Position numbers and translations under genes: made by a program. Below the pieces are notes generated by a model that searched no databases, had not been told where the DNA came from, and saw only the letters and a list, made by a program, of their open reading frames with translations. Shown piece after piece: positions 44,016 through 54,734 of a stretch of DNA of 64,000 bases (positions within the stretch are counted from its first letter, which is position 1; every line of letters starts with the position of its first letter). The stretch comes from Shinisaurus crocodilurus (Eukaryota; Chordata; Lepidosauria; Squamata; Shinisauridae), in assembly GCA_021292165.1 (NCBI GenBank), contig CM037876.1, positions 282,570,521 to 282,634,520 of the forward strand. Reading direction: 5' to 3'.

Positions 44016-44294
44016 GGCTATTGGCTGTATGAACCAACACTGCTTTTCATTGCTCAGAACTAGCTGTCTCTGCCTGGATAATGACATTCCATGCCAGAAG
44101 GAATCCAGCTACATGGGAATACTAAATAATCTTCTCCTGTATATTTTGTTTTTATTGTTAATTAATTTAATATTCCTTCTTCATGAACCCATATTCATAA
44201 CTAAAATCTTTTGCACATTGTCCACCCGTCAAAGCCATGGTAAATTCCTTCTTATGCTGATTGGATTCTTTTATGTCTGATCTTAAAACATTTA

Positions 44295-44428
44295 GGGCGC
44301 AATCCTATGCATGTTTGGACAGAAAAATGTCTTACAACTCCCAGCATGCCACAGCCAGCATGGCTGGCTGGGGTGTGCTGGGAGTTGTAGGACATTTTTT
44401 CTGTTGAAACATGCATAGGATTGTGCCT
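44295..44428. mobile_element. 134-bp Harbinger-like MITE
   Basis: Left GGGCGCAATCCTATGCATGT and right GCATAGGATTGTGCC are inverted. The centre is a near-perfect stem (acaactcccagcatgc and its inverse). tta flanks both sides (the right one after one extra t). Confidence 0.85.
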
Positions 44429-44791
44429 TTAAAGAACTTACGATTTTTAATCACAAAGGTAAAGAACTTACAATTTTTAATCACAATATATAAGGACAAG
44501 CAAGCCAAAGTTGTTTTTCTTCTCCATTGCATAATTGTATTAGGGTCCAGACCAATCTGGTCAGATGATAATGCTATCATACTACACAGGAAAATATGGC
44601 CTGTTCTTTTTGAGTGAGATCAGTTTGTTACACTTGGACAGAACATTTCCTAGCAGGCCATAAGCCCCATGGGGCGCATTCATAAGAAAGGATTCATGTT
44701 TCTCAGAATCTTGTGTGTGTATATTTACTGTGAGGTGTAAAAGAACGCAAATAGTAATGCTTTTGCGGAAATGTGTTTATATTTTGAACAG

Positions 44792-44866
44792 AGATATTCG
44801 AAATGCTAGAAATCTGGGATACATAGATCCTGAAGCCTTTATGAATCTCCCACTGCTAAAATACCT
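44792..44866 (+). CDS. TSHR: TSHR exon 4 (LRR ectodomain)
   Basis: This 75-nt exon is phase 2 at both ends and encodes the next leucine-rich repeat. It follows an acceptor ending in gaacag and precedes donor GTAAGT. The residues begin DIRNARNLGYIDPEAF and end LPLLKYL, close to the TSHR repeat containing EIRNxRNLxYIDPxA. Residues aligning to human Arg109, Asn110 and Lys129, positions I recall as being on the hormone or antibody contact face, are retained. The sequon at human Asn113 is destroyed because the +2 residue is Gly (codon 44817-44819) instead of Thr. Splice sites and reading frame are intact, so there is no sign of pseudogenisation. Confidence 0.96.
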
Positions 44867-45077
44867 GTAAGTACTTTATACAAAATCCTTGGAAACTGTT
44901 ATCCTGGTAGAATTTGAGCTGCTACAAATATGACATTCCTTTTCCTCCTGATTGCTTCCTTACTCATAATGTCCTACCCTCCAACATTTCAAAATGTAGA
45001 CGAATTGTGGAAGGACCTTCTCTGGAAAACCCAATTCAGCAAATGATAGGGACAAAAATCAGTACAGCAATGTCAAA
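44867..45077. other. Start of intron 4, no recognised feature
   Basis: No repeat or RNA gene was seen. Confidence 0.5.
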
Positions 45078-45490
45078 TCACTATAGGAAGCTGCCTTATA
45101 CTGAGTCAGACTATTGTTCCATCTAGCTCAATATTGTCTACTCTACTGGCTGGTTCTAGGATTTTGAGGGCCTTTGAGCATGGCAGTCTCAGTGGTCCTC
45201 CTTAACTTGGAACATGAAAAGCAGGGATTCTCTTATGTTGCATCTGAGCTTTTTGGGTATTGTTGATTGCAAAGTGAGAGTGGTAGTGCTATTAGGGCAG
45301 TGGGCCCTTTGCTGGGCTTGGGGCTTTGGCAAATGCCATTCCATGGCACCTTCTGGAGCTGACCCTGCTATCTAGCAGCAGCTCTTCAGGATTTTAGACT
45401 GTAATCTTTTCCAGCCCTATCTGGAGATGCCAGGAATTGATCATGGGAGCTTTTGCATGCAAAGCGTGTGCTCTATGACTGAGCTATAAA
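45078..45490 (-). mobile_element. tRNA-derived SINE (second family), interrupted
   Basis: The + strand starts tataggaagctgccttatac and ends gcgtgtgctctatgactgag, ctat: the reversed SINE of 8230-8440. About 200 bases near 45162-45365 do not fit the family and are probably an insertion of unknown type. Confidence 0.75.
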
Positions 45491-45503
45491 ATGATTCAAC
45501 AAA

Positions 45504-45748
45504 CCAGTGTGGCGTAGTGATGAGAGTGTTGGACTGGGACTCGGGAGATCCGGGTTCTAGTCCCCAATTGGCCATGAAACTCACTGGGTGACCTTGGGCC
45601 AGTCACTGACTCTCAGCCTAACCTACCTCACAGGGTTGTTGTGAAGATAAAATGGAGAGGAGGAGGAGGATTATGTAAGCCGCCTTGGGTTCATTGCAGG
45701 AAAAAAGGCGGGGTATAAATATAATGAATAAAATAAAAATAAATAAAA
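45504..45748 (+). mobile_element. Sauria SINE
   Basis: ccagtgtggcgtagtgatga, cgggttctagtccccaattg, cttgggccagtcactgactc and an (AAAT)n-like tail are clear. It is inserted immediately after the tRNA-derived SINE. Confidence 0.92.
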
Positions 45749-45759
45749 CCAATGAGTCA

Positions 45760-46080
45760 TTAAAAAAAATACCTGGGCAAAAAGGAATATTTTGATTTGG
45801 CACCAAAAAGAAAGCAAGGTCAGTGCCAATGGTATCTTCTTTGGGAGGGAGTTCCAAAGTTGGAGCATCACCACAGAGAAGGCCCTCACTTTTGAAAGTG
45901 CATAATGTATTTCTCCCAAAGATGGTACTTGGAGAAGTCCCTCTTCTGAAAATCGTAATATACAGGCTGAATGATGTTTGAGGAGGTACTCCTTCAGGTA
46001 CTGTAGTGTGGGGAGGACTGTGGTTGAGAGAGGATGGGGTATGTCAGTCAGTAGCCCAGTGTTGTTGTTGTTATCCATAT
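45760..46080 (-). mobile_element. L2-type LINE C-terminal fragment
   Basis: On the - strand the broken frames give the typical LINE end (AxxLWNSLPKK, then a short FWCQIKIFLF tail). The + strand has gggagggagttccaaagttg and agaaggccctca. Confidence 0.7.
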
Positions 46081-46319
46081 TCCTGGGAGGAGGAGCTGAG
46101 AGAGGAGAGTAGGCAACTCGGCAGCGCAGTGTGGTGTTGTTATCCAGCCTCCTGGAGTGTCCAGTTTGGGGATGGAGACAGAGAGTGTCTGTGAAGTTGA
46201 TTGTAGCAGCAGCACAGGGGGGGGAGGGAGTTGACTAATGGCTTTCGCACCCATGGGGGCAAAGAGGGGGACTCTTGTGGGTGAGTGGATTTGGATTGTA
46301 AAAACGGCCCAAAGAGAGA

Positions 46320-47010
46320 GTTTTTTTGGGGGGGTCAATTTTAATTTTATTTCTATGTGAAACAAAACACATAATATCAAACATATAACAATTAACAAAA
46401 CAAAATAGACCTCTGATTTTCTTCTGCAGAAAATATAGGTAACAATAATTTTTCTTACTCAATAATCCGAATGAGAAATCTCTTTCCTCCCATTGTCCCA
46501 AATTCACTTATTATTCCATAAACCCACAAACAAACAAACCATTATTTTCCAGTCTCTGCAAAAAGTCAATTAGAGGTTTCCACTCAACAATAAACGTGGA
46601 TGTTGTCCTTTCTCTGATTAATGATGTGAGTTTGGCCATCTCTGCCAGCTCCAGCATCTTGACCAACCATTCTTCTGCCATAGGCACTGCTAGACCTTTC
46701 CATTTCTGTGCATATAATAATCTCACTGCCGTTGTCATGTATAAAAATAAAGTTCCATACCTTCCTTCTAGCTGACTGTCCATTATTCCCAATAGAAAAG
46801 CCTCTGGTTTCAATTGAAAAGTAATCTTTAAAATCTTTCGCATTAATAAATGAATTTCTATCCAATTTTTTTTTAGCTTTCTTACATGTCCACCACATAT
46901 GATAAAAGGTTCCTTCCAGTTGTTCACATTTCCAACATATATCTGATGCACCGTTATACATTCTAGCCAATTTCTCTGGAGACAAATACCAACGATACAT
47001 CATCTTTTAA
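46320..47010 (-). mobile_element. L1-clade LINE ORF2 C-terminus
   Basis: The - strand encodes [29 protein letters not shown] and FSIGNNG-like blocks. These are the L1 ORF2 C-terminal pattern with CWxC and HxWWxC. Coding switches between two frames (46584-47003 and 46511-46951), so it is frameshifted. It is 5'-truncated, with no endonuclease or polymerase. Confidence 0.82.
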
Positions 47011-47219
47011 AAATTATCTTTAAGACTAGAACATAATGTAAATTTCAAATTTCAAAGAGAAAGTGTTAATCACCCCACTGCCACCACCATGTGCTACTTC
47101 GACGATCAACTTTGCAGCCCCCTACCTGCATTTCCTTTATAGAAACACACACACACATGACCAAATATCATTTGAGCCTCTGGGTAGTTAAAAGGTACTT
47201 TAAAACGCTGCAGTAGAAG

Positions 47220-47395
47220 TTGTTATCGCCACACCTCCATCCCTTACGGTCACTTTCTTCCAAGGGCAGTTTGGTCTTTCATCCAAAAATGCCCGCGCAC
47301 ACACACACACACACACCTTGGTTCACAGCAGCAAAGGTCAGGCAGAGCAGAGGTTGCTCGGAATCAGTAGCTGCCTCCGTGGTGGAAGTAGCGGC
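47220..47395. repeat. (CA)n microsatellite and unrecognised flank
   Basis: A CA run of about 26 bases lies at 47290-47316. No gene was seen. Confidence 0.8.
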
Positions 47396-47400
47396 AGCGC

Positions 47401-47590
47401 AGGCTGGCGACTCCAGTGTCAGTGAGGCTCTCCTCATCCATTCCAGCTCTTATTCTGAGCTTTGTAGGAGCTATCCATGGTGCTGTTCTCCGTCCCCAAA
47501 ATAGGTCCACCACCATGGAGAGCCCCTACAAAGCTCAGAATAAAAGCTGGAATGGATGAGGAGACCCACTGACACTGGAGTCGCCAGCCT
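47401..47590. mobile_element. Fold-back element, copy 1
   Basis: Arms 47401-47482 and 47511-47590 are about 80 bases each and nearly perfect inverses (aggctggcgactccagtgtc against gacactggagtcgccagcct). The loop is 28 bases. A diverged copy with the same plan is at 55297-55478. Confidence 0.88.
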
Positions 47591-47974
47591 CCCCAGCTCA
47601 CTATACGCTATATTTTGGCACTCACTTGCTTATGCCTAGGTTCACCTCCCGCATGCACTCCAGGCTGACCAACCCCAAAATGTACATCAGCTGCTGACTC
47701 CATGCAGGGCACCGTTTGGCTGTTAAGAGAATTCACAGAAGAAAGTTAAGCCCCATCCTGAGCTTAAGACATTCTGGAGCCTGCTCTGTAAAGAGCAGGT
47801 TTTGGAAATCAAGGTGAAGGTATTGGAGGTTTGGCACCCTACTGAATTCAGCTGATTTGTTTGTTGCAATATTTATTACAGGTAGTTTGGGGGCTTCTCT
47901 ACATGAGGCATTTATTGTGTGCTTGTGATTCTTCATTCATGGTAGTTTGCGGGAGCTTTACAGGAGGTCTTTGA

Positions 47975-48585
47975 CTATTTTAATCCTGAAACCAAGGAAG
48001 GATTTATCAGAACCAGGTTCTTATAGACCAATATCATTAATTAGTCAGCGATACTAGCGAGAAGAATGAATAGTTTTGTAAGTAAATATGTAGCGCTAGA
48101 TCAATGCGGTTTTATTCAAGGAAGACAAATGGCGGACTTAACTAGAAGGGTACTAAATATAATATATTTAATAAGGAAAAATGATTTGAAAGCAGGGGTT
48201 TTTGCATTAGATATTTTTAAAGCCTTTGATTGTGTGGAATGGCTAGCATTAAAGTTGATAATAAAAACTATGGGGTTTGGCGAGAAGTTTAAAGGAGTTA
48301 TTAATCAATTATATGCTCAAAATGTTACGTCAGTAGTTGTAAACGATGGAATCACAGAACCGATAAGCCTAGGCTGGGGAACTAGACAGGGTTGTCCCCT
48401 TTCCCCTGTATTATTTGTGTTAGTTATGGATTTGTTAGCGAACGCTGTTAGGCAGGAGGGAAATTTACAGGGGATGGGGATAAAGACTAAGTGTAAGATA
48501 AACCTTTTTGCAGATGATATTTTGTTAACACTTGAAAAGCCCATGGAAAACTGGGATAGGTTAGAGAAACATTTGAAAATAATTA
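47975..48585 (+). pseudogene. L1 reverse-transcriptase fragment (internal)
   Basis: The fragment encodes the polymerase core of an L1-clade ORF2: DQCGFIQGRQMADLTRR, motif A VFALDIFKAFDCVEW (catalytic Asp kept), GTRQGCPLSPVLF and the catalytic FADDILLTLEKP. The longest frame is 205 codons from 48066. Upstream PISLI-like sequence (about 48025-48045) belongs to the same element in another frame. Homology stops abruptly near 48585 without the rest of ORF2 or a poly-A tail. This is unusual, since LINE copies lose their 5' ends and keep their 3' ends. A later deletion or rearrangement is likely. Confidence 0.85.
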
Positions 48586-48589
48586 TTTT

Positions 48590-49105
48590 TACCTGCTGGT
48601 CAAGCTGCTGTTCAAAGCACAAGAGCAGATGGCGGTCTCTTTTTCTGATCACTTGGCAACCCTCCCTTAGGCAACAACTCTGATTGACACACTTCAATGT
48701 ACACAAGAAAATTCAAAGTGAGTCAAGATTACCAGGACTCCTGTCAGGGAGAGTAACTTTCAAGGCACACTGCTAAAATCAAACTGATGCTCCCCAGTGC
48801 GTGTAGGCAGATGTGCCAGTAAGAACTTTAGATTGTAAGATGCTTGCGGCAGGGGCCTGTCTTGTATTCTGGAAAGCACTGTGCATGCTGATGGCACTTG
48901 GGTGTGTGTATTTTTTAATATTTTAATTTATTTTAAAATATGAATTATTGTTACATTGTTATTTTATTGTTTGTTTGTTTGTTTATGTAATAGTCTGCAA
49001 AGCTGTGTACATTTGATTAGCAGATACCTGGGACAGCTTGTTTATTCATGCCAGTCTCTGGGTACAGTACAATAAAATGGTTCACTTTTTTCCCTTTTAT
49101 TTTAG
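48590..49105. other. End of intron 4
   Basis: 48825-48990 resembles an old SINE/LINE tail (ttagattgtaagatgcttgc, ggcaggggcctgtctt) with T-rich 3' sequence. The last 20 bases are the exon 5 polypyrimidine tract. Confidence 0.5.
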
Positions 49106-49180
49106 TGTGATTTTGAACACTGGACTCAGAGTTTTTCCTGACCTCACCAAAATTAACTCGGCAGATTTGAACATTTTGCT
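49106..49180 (+). CDS. TSHR: TSHR exon 5 (LRR ectodomain)
   Basis: This 75-nt phase-2 exon encodes a leucine-rich repeat. A strong polypyrimidine tract (tttttcccttttattttag) precedes it and GTAAGT follows. The residues begin VILNTGLRVFPDLTK and continue INSADLNILL. The NTGL-x2-FPDLTK core is diagnostic of TSHR among glycoprotein-hormone receptors. The Asp in SAD aligns to human Asp151 and is kept, whereas the residues around it (human Tyr148 and Phe153) are replaced by Asn. The intron to exon 6 is only about 1.0 kb, the shortest in the window. Confidence 0.96.
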
Positions 49181-50198
49181 GTAAGTATGTACCATCCCAA
49201 ACCAATATTGGAATAAACTGTACTCAGCAGCGTATTGCCAAGTGTTCTCATTCACACACATATGGGAACTTGCATGTGTACATGCCTCCAGACAGACATG
49301 GAAATGAAGGGTTCCTGACATGGCTACCCCTTTGGAAACTATGGTGGGGCAGGGAAAACCTATGGTACTATGATGCCATATCTTGTGTTGTGTAGCACCA
49401 GACTAGAGTTGGGAGCCCCACCACCTCCAAATTTGCTGCCAAAATTCAGCAGCAGAGCAGCAAAAAAAGGACTTGTTTTGAAGAGAAAGCACCCGTTTTT
49501 TACTGCTGCACTACCAAATTTCAGTAGCAAATTCAGCGATGGCAGCAGTGTAGCCCCCCAGTGTGTTCTGAGGGCAGTAATTGGCCTCCAGGCCCCTGGT
49601 AGTTGCCTGCCACTGCACTAGACATAATGGAGGACGGAGCAGGAGAGAAAGGATGATGGTTGTTTTTGGTGGCAACCTTGCATCTGTCCTTATTTATTTA
49701 TTTATTTATTTAATATATTTATTTACCGCCCATCAGCCAAAAGGCTCCCTGGGCAGTTTACAAGAAAAACTAATGTCTAATTCCACCCACAGCTTCCGAA
49801 AGAGCCCCTCTACATGTGCTGGATACTCTAACTTGTCACATAAATAGTATTAAGAGGTCCATCCTTTGAAAGTTCTAGGAACTTGTGATGAAACTTTGGG
49901 GAGGAGATGGACTCTTTGGGATAGTGGCTCCTAAGGACTTTGTTCATCGAAACCAGAACTTTGAACTGGCCAAGATGACAATGACTAATAATAATAATGA
50001 TAATAATAATAATAATCAGAAGTGCTGGTATGATACTCTTTCCATTATTTATCTTTATCTACCCAATAATCATAGTTCTGCACCAGTTGAAATTTTCAGT
50101 TATCCAGTGCAGTCCCATGCAGAGTACATTGCACCGATCTAATTGCATATAGTTACATTAACATTTAATCGTATTTTATTTTTCCATCTTTTCCACAG
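49181..50198. other. Intron 5
   Basis: It holds a palindromic repeat-like stretch at 49400-49600 (caaatttgctgccaaaattc with inverse-like agtagcaaattcagcg), a reversed L2-type tail at 49690-49780 ((TTTA)n and accgcccatcagccaaaagg) and an (ATA)n tract near 49990. Confidence 0.55.
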
Positions 50199-50276
50199 TG
50201 AAATTGCTGATAACCCATACATGAGTTCAGTTCCTGCGAATGCATTCCATGGGCTATGCAATGAATCCCTTATACT
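50199..50276 (+). CDS. TSHR: TSHR exon 6 (LRR ectodomain)
   Basis: This 78-nt exon, phase 2 at both ends, encodes a leucine-rich repeat with the motif [18 protein letters not shown] followed by [12 protein letters not shown] has EIxDNPYMxSxPxNAFxGLCNE here, while FSHR and LHCGR are quite different, so this exon alone settles the paralogue. The NES sequon (human Asn177) and its neighbouring Cys are kept, as is the Glu aligning to human Glu157. The acceptor is a pyrimidine tract ending ccacag. The donor is GTATGT, the only one of the six that is not GTAAGT. Confidence 0.97.
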
Positions 50277-50452
50277 GTATGTTGGTCCGCCACAAGTCTT
50301 TTTCTCTTTGTTTTATCCATTGTGAAATATCTTGAAATATCTGCTGCATGCTTATCTAAAAAATATAGCCGTGATTATTTATTTGCGAAGTGGATGGAGA
50401 ATGTAATATACCAGGAGTTATATACGAAAAGGTGTTAATGATATAATATGAA

Positions 50453-51070
50453 TGTGAAGGACTGCCAACCGGTACTTTTCTCAAGACCAGAGATCAAAGG
50501 TGCAAAACTGCCAGCCTTAGCTCTGCCGTCTTGACACTGATTCTCTCAGGGCCTTGCCCTTGTCTATACACTGGATTTAGCGCTGAACCACAGAGGAACC
50601 ACACACACCGTGTGGGGTAAAACCAGGAGAGTTTATTTAAGGTAAACAGATTACAATAAAAAGTGGGGAATGAGGGAAGAGGGAGAAAGGTGGGGAGACA
50701 CTTTAGTATATACAGTAGAGCTACAAAATAACAAAAGCTAGTTCCTTTAGTAGTTTACTATATAAATACCCAGGCCCTTACTCCTTTTACCTGGGGGTTG
50801 GTCTTCTTTAGAGCCTGCCTCAGCCAAAAGCCCTACTCCCGCGAAAGCGTGCAGACAACAACAAAACTCAAAAGCCACAGCAGCAGTATAGATTCTTTCC
50901 CCCACCCCTCCTTTCAGTAGCCCAGGTGTCTTTAGCCAATCAGGATGAACTTCATCTGGGCCAGGCAGGGGAGGGGTGGCTCTTTGCTGCATTTGCATAC
51001 AAATAGCTGTGGCATCGGCCATGGGAGACTCTGGGGCGTCAGGAGCCATCAGAGTAACTATGTACATTTT
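50453..51070 (-). mobile_element. Candidate solo LTR
   Basis: It begins TGTGAAGGACTGCC like the insertion at 10384. A reversed AATAAA-type site (gtttatttaaggtaaacag) and a reversed TATA-like box (tatataaatac, about 50760) are spaced as in an LTR on the - strand. The right boundary is uncertain. No viral coding remnants were seen. Confidence 0.4.
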
Positions 51071-51074
51071 GCAT

Positions 51075-52465
51075 TTCCCAGCCCCCAGCTGGGATTATAC
51101 TTGTTTACACTTGTGGAGGTAGGTGTGTGTGTGTGTAGTGCAGGAAACTCTGACGCTTTTTATCCACAATGAAAACCTAGGTTTCCATAAATGTATTATT
51201 TGAATAAACATTTTTAAATTTTGTGCTTTGTTACCATTTCTAGGCTTTAATGCAATACACACCTACCTGGGAATAGGTTACATTGACCTGAATGGAGCTT
51301 ACATCTGTGTAAACTTGCATAGGTTTGCAGTGTTACAGTTAGTTAATTATTTGATCCTTTGTTGTATTGACTATTGCAGTGCACTTCTTTCTAAAAGCAA
51401 AGGTAGCCCTTTTGGACATAAGAAAAAAAATCCAAAACCTATATTAGGTTAATACCTTTATTAGGCTAACTCAGGGGTACCAAAATAGTGTGCAAGCTTT
51501 AGAGTTCTCCAGAACTCTTCATCAGGCAGATGGTGATAAAGAGTTATGAAGAACTCAAAAGCTTGCTCACTATTTTTTTGAACTTTGAGTTACCCTACGA
51601 AGGGTGCAATCCTATGCCCCTCTGACCTTGCTTGGGGGGGGCATAGGATAGGTCCGACTCCCCACTGCAACCTCAGAAATCTCTTCTGAAGTCGCAGCGG
51701 GGAGTCCGCCTGTGGAGCGCCCCCCCCCCAGCCGGTGTGGTTCTTTCCATGCCAGCTGGGAACTGGAGACGGAAGACCGACTTCCGGTTCCAGGGGGGCA
51801 TTCCCAGGGGTGGGGCGGGGAGGGGAGGAGTAAGGCACCACGGTCTTCCACTGAATCCAGGCGGTGCCTCAGCCTCTCCTCCTCATGAGGAGGGGTAAAA
51901 AATTTAGATGGCTGATATCAGGTGTCTGAATTATTTGGAGGGCAAGCGGAGCGCAGCCGCAATCCTATCGGCCGCATTCCTCCCACCTTCAATTGGATGC
52001 CTGTAAAAGTATTACTCTTCTTTCTAGTCTTCCAGTTTCTTATATATGTTCAAGATTCTGCAGCTCCCCTTGTCCAGGGCTGTGCCAAAAGATCACCCAT
52101 CTAGATTTTTGAGCCCAAAACATATTCCAAATTTGCCTTGTGGGGGCAGGGCTGCTGCTGTTTGCAGCTGGCAAAAGTTTTCATGAAACATAAAAAAGGT
52201 AAATTTTAAGCTTAATATCTACATCAGTGAATATTCCGTGCAGCCCTAGATAAGATGGCCTGCAGAATCTGGACGTTTGCCTCAGGCCTAGTCTGGTCTA
52301 TTCTGCTCCCTGCTTTGACCATGTATCAAAAGAAAATATACACAGACGAGTGATACTAACTGGAAAAGTTCAGATGCATTTGATTATGTCTCTATTTTAA
52401 CTATGTTTTATTCGCTCTGTGTTCATGGGTCTTTCCGGATTATTATTATTTTTAGTGCAATAAAT
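51075..52465. other. Intron 6 segment; GC-rich MITE-like repeat at 51600-51960
   Basis: 51240-51340 is a worn copy of the repeat at 29570. 51604-51650 begins GGGTGCAATCCTATGCCCC, and the following 300 bases share gtgtggttctttccatgc with 63045, so it is a relative of the repeats at 1 and 62900. The rest is unrecognised. Confidence 0.5.
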
Positions 52466-52469
52466 GTGC

Positions 52470-53275
52470 AGTTTGTTTATTTATTTAATACATTTTTATA
52501 CCGCCCAATAGCCAAAGCTCTCTGGGCGGTTTACAAATATAAAATAAATATAAAATTTAAAACCACAGATTAAAAACAAACAGCAGAGCTAGCAGCAGAG
52601 TTAAAAACAGCTACAAGATTAAAATAATTAAGATGATTAAAATGCCTGGGAGAATAGAAAGATCTTCACCTGGCGCCGGAAAGAGTACAAAGTAGGCGCC
52701 AGGCGAGCCTCTTTGGGGAGCTCATTCCACAACCGGGGTGCCACAGCAGAAAAGGCCCTCCTCCCGGTAGCCACCTGCCTCACTTCCTTTGGCAGGGGCT
52801 CTCAGAGAAGGACCTCTGAGGAAGATCTTAGTGTCCGGGCAGGTACATATGGGAGGAAACAATCCGTCAGATACCCTGGCCCCAAGCCGTTTAGGGCTTT
52901 GAATGTAAGTACAAGCACTTTGAATCGGGCCCAGAAACAGACTGGCAGCCAGTGCAGATGAGAAAGCACTGGCATAATATGTTCATGTCGGCCAGTCCCC
53001 ATTAACAATCTCGCTGCCCTATTTTGGACCAGCTGAAGTTTCCGAACCGTTTTCAAAGGCAGCCCCATGTATAACGCATTGCAGTAATCCAAACGAGAGG
53101 TTACCAGAGCATGGATAACTGTAGCTAGGCTATCTCTGTCCACTCCAGATAAGGACGTAGTTGGTATATCAGCCTAAGCTGATAAAAGGTGCTCCGTGCC
53201 ACCGAGTTCACCTGTGCCTCGAGTGACAGCTGTGGATCCAAGAGCACCCCCAAACTACGAACCTGATCCTTCAGT
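52470..53275 (-). mobile_element. L2-clade LINE 3' fragment
   Basis: The + strand starts with the reversed tail (ataccgcccaatagccaaag, ctctgggcggtttaca). The - strand frame at 52802-53143 (114 codons) encodes ALVTSRLDYCNALYMGLP, LQLVQNRAARLL and LHWLPVCF of the C-terminal domain. Upstream coding continues to about 53275 in another frame. It is 5'-truncated and lacks the catalytic core. Confidence 0.85.
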
Positions 53276-53429
53276 TATTGATTAGTAAGTTATTTCCAGG
53301 CTTTCTGTTGCAGATATCTCATTTTTACAGTACTGAAGACAGGGCCAGCTCCAGGTTTGAGGGAGCCTTTTGCAAAGGACTCCCCATGGGCAACTGTTAT
53401 ATTGGTGCCAAACCCCCTTGCCACAGGCT

Positions 53430-53930
53430 TACCTGGCAGCAGCAACAAGTGACTACAAGCTGCAATTTTAAATTTCCCACGATGTCATGGAGCAGGGCCA
53501 GCCCTATCATTAGGCAGAGTGAGGCAGTCGCCTCAGGCAGCAGATGCTAGGAGGTGGCAGCAAATTGTTGGAGGAGAGAGATGTGTACTGTGCAGCGTAC
53601 TCTGCACCACCACCACCCAGCCTGCTGCCTTCAGGTGCAGTGGAGGACACTGTCCCACCATCAGTGTTGAAGACAGATTCATCTGTCAGTCTAGTTGGCT
53701 TTTTTTACATAGAATGGAAGGGACACTATCTTGTTCTTCACATGAGGCAACAACAATATATCTTGGGCTGGCCGTGTCATGGAACACCGAACATACCATA
53801 GCAGGAAATTAAAATGGCACCCCTCAGTGGGAGGCTTCTATTTTAATTTCTTGCAGTGCCCCTAAGCTTGCTATGGGCCACTATAGGAAATTTTAAACAG
53901 TGGCTGGTAGCCACCCAATGGAAAAGGCAG
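53430..53930. mobile_element. Palindromic repeat split by a hAT MITE
   Basis: aattttaaatttcccacgat on the left and gcaggaaattaaaatgg, then ctattttaatttcttgcagt on the right, are inverted or related copies of the motif seen at 4690-4765. The split falls at the 8-bp duplication of 53493-53776. Confidence 0.5.
53493..53776. mobile_element. 284-bp hAT-type MITE, copy 2
   Basis: Ends CAGGGCCAGCCC and GGGCTGGCCGTG. Flanks tcatggag (53485-53492) and tcatggaa (53777-53784) agree at 7 of 8. It is homologous along its length to 43733-44015, for example gccttcaggtgcagtgga in both with small changes. Confidence 0.87.
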
Positions 53931-54410
53931 TATAGATGTCAAAGAAAGTAGGCCTTGCCATGGTGCTAGGGCCCGAGGATGCCAGGTTGTATTTTGAGGA
54001 ATACTGTTGCATGAATGTCATGGCCACTTATTGGATATTCCCAATGAAATCAATGGTGACAAGCAACATAATTCTTCTTCTACTACTTGCCATCATTATT
54101 TAATGACTTAACAAAATTAAACAGAGACTGACCACTTCCCTGCTGTAGTATTCCACTGCAGGAATGCTCATCTAACATTAAAAAGTGAAGAACACCAGTA
54201 ATGGTATTCCTCTCCCCATAGCAGAATGTCATTTCATGAACGGAGCACTCACTGTGAAGCACTGCACAACAGGGCCTTTTCAGCACTGCCTCATGTAGGA
54301 TGTTTGTCCAATCTTTCATTGGCTTTCCAATGTCAGGTAAAGGCAGTTTCATCACAGTCAGCTTTTGAAGCTTTCTGCAGAATAATTAGAAGGAAACTTC
54401 TCAAGCTGTA

Positions 54411-54660
54411 CAGTCATGCCTTGGATTGAGAGCATAATTAGTTCCGGAAATGTGCTTGTAATCCAAAACACCCTTATATCAAAACGAAATCCCCCCAAAA
54501 AAACTTGTACAGAGATTTTTAATTTAAGCCGTACTACAGTACTTGTATTGCAAGACGTCGCTTGTATATCAAGTAAAAAATAAATAAATAAATATTTAAA
54601 AATTTGCTTGTCTTGCAAAACGCTCTCAAACCAAGTTACTTGCAATCCAAGGTATTACTG
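54411..54660. mobile_element. 250-bp mariner-type MITE, copy 3
   Basis: TA (54409-54410) then CAGTCATGCCTTGGATTG, ending CAATCCAAGGTATTACTG then TA. It has the same length as copy 1 and is nearly identical. It ends 75 nt before TSHR exon 7. Confidence 0.92.
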
Positions 54661-54734
54661 TATATGAAAACACAAAAACTAGTTACCATTGTATTGTACA
54701 AGTCACTAATAGTGTGGTTTTTGTTTGTTTACAG

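Noticed and set aside
44792..44866. TSHR processed pseudogene
   Set aside because: Exons are separated by kilobase introns with good splice sites and no stops.
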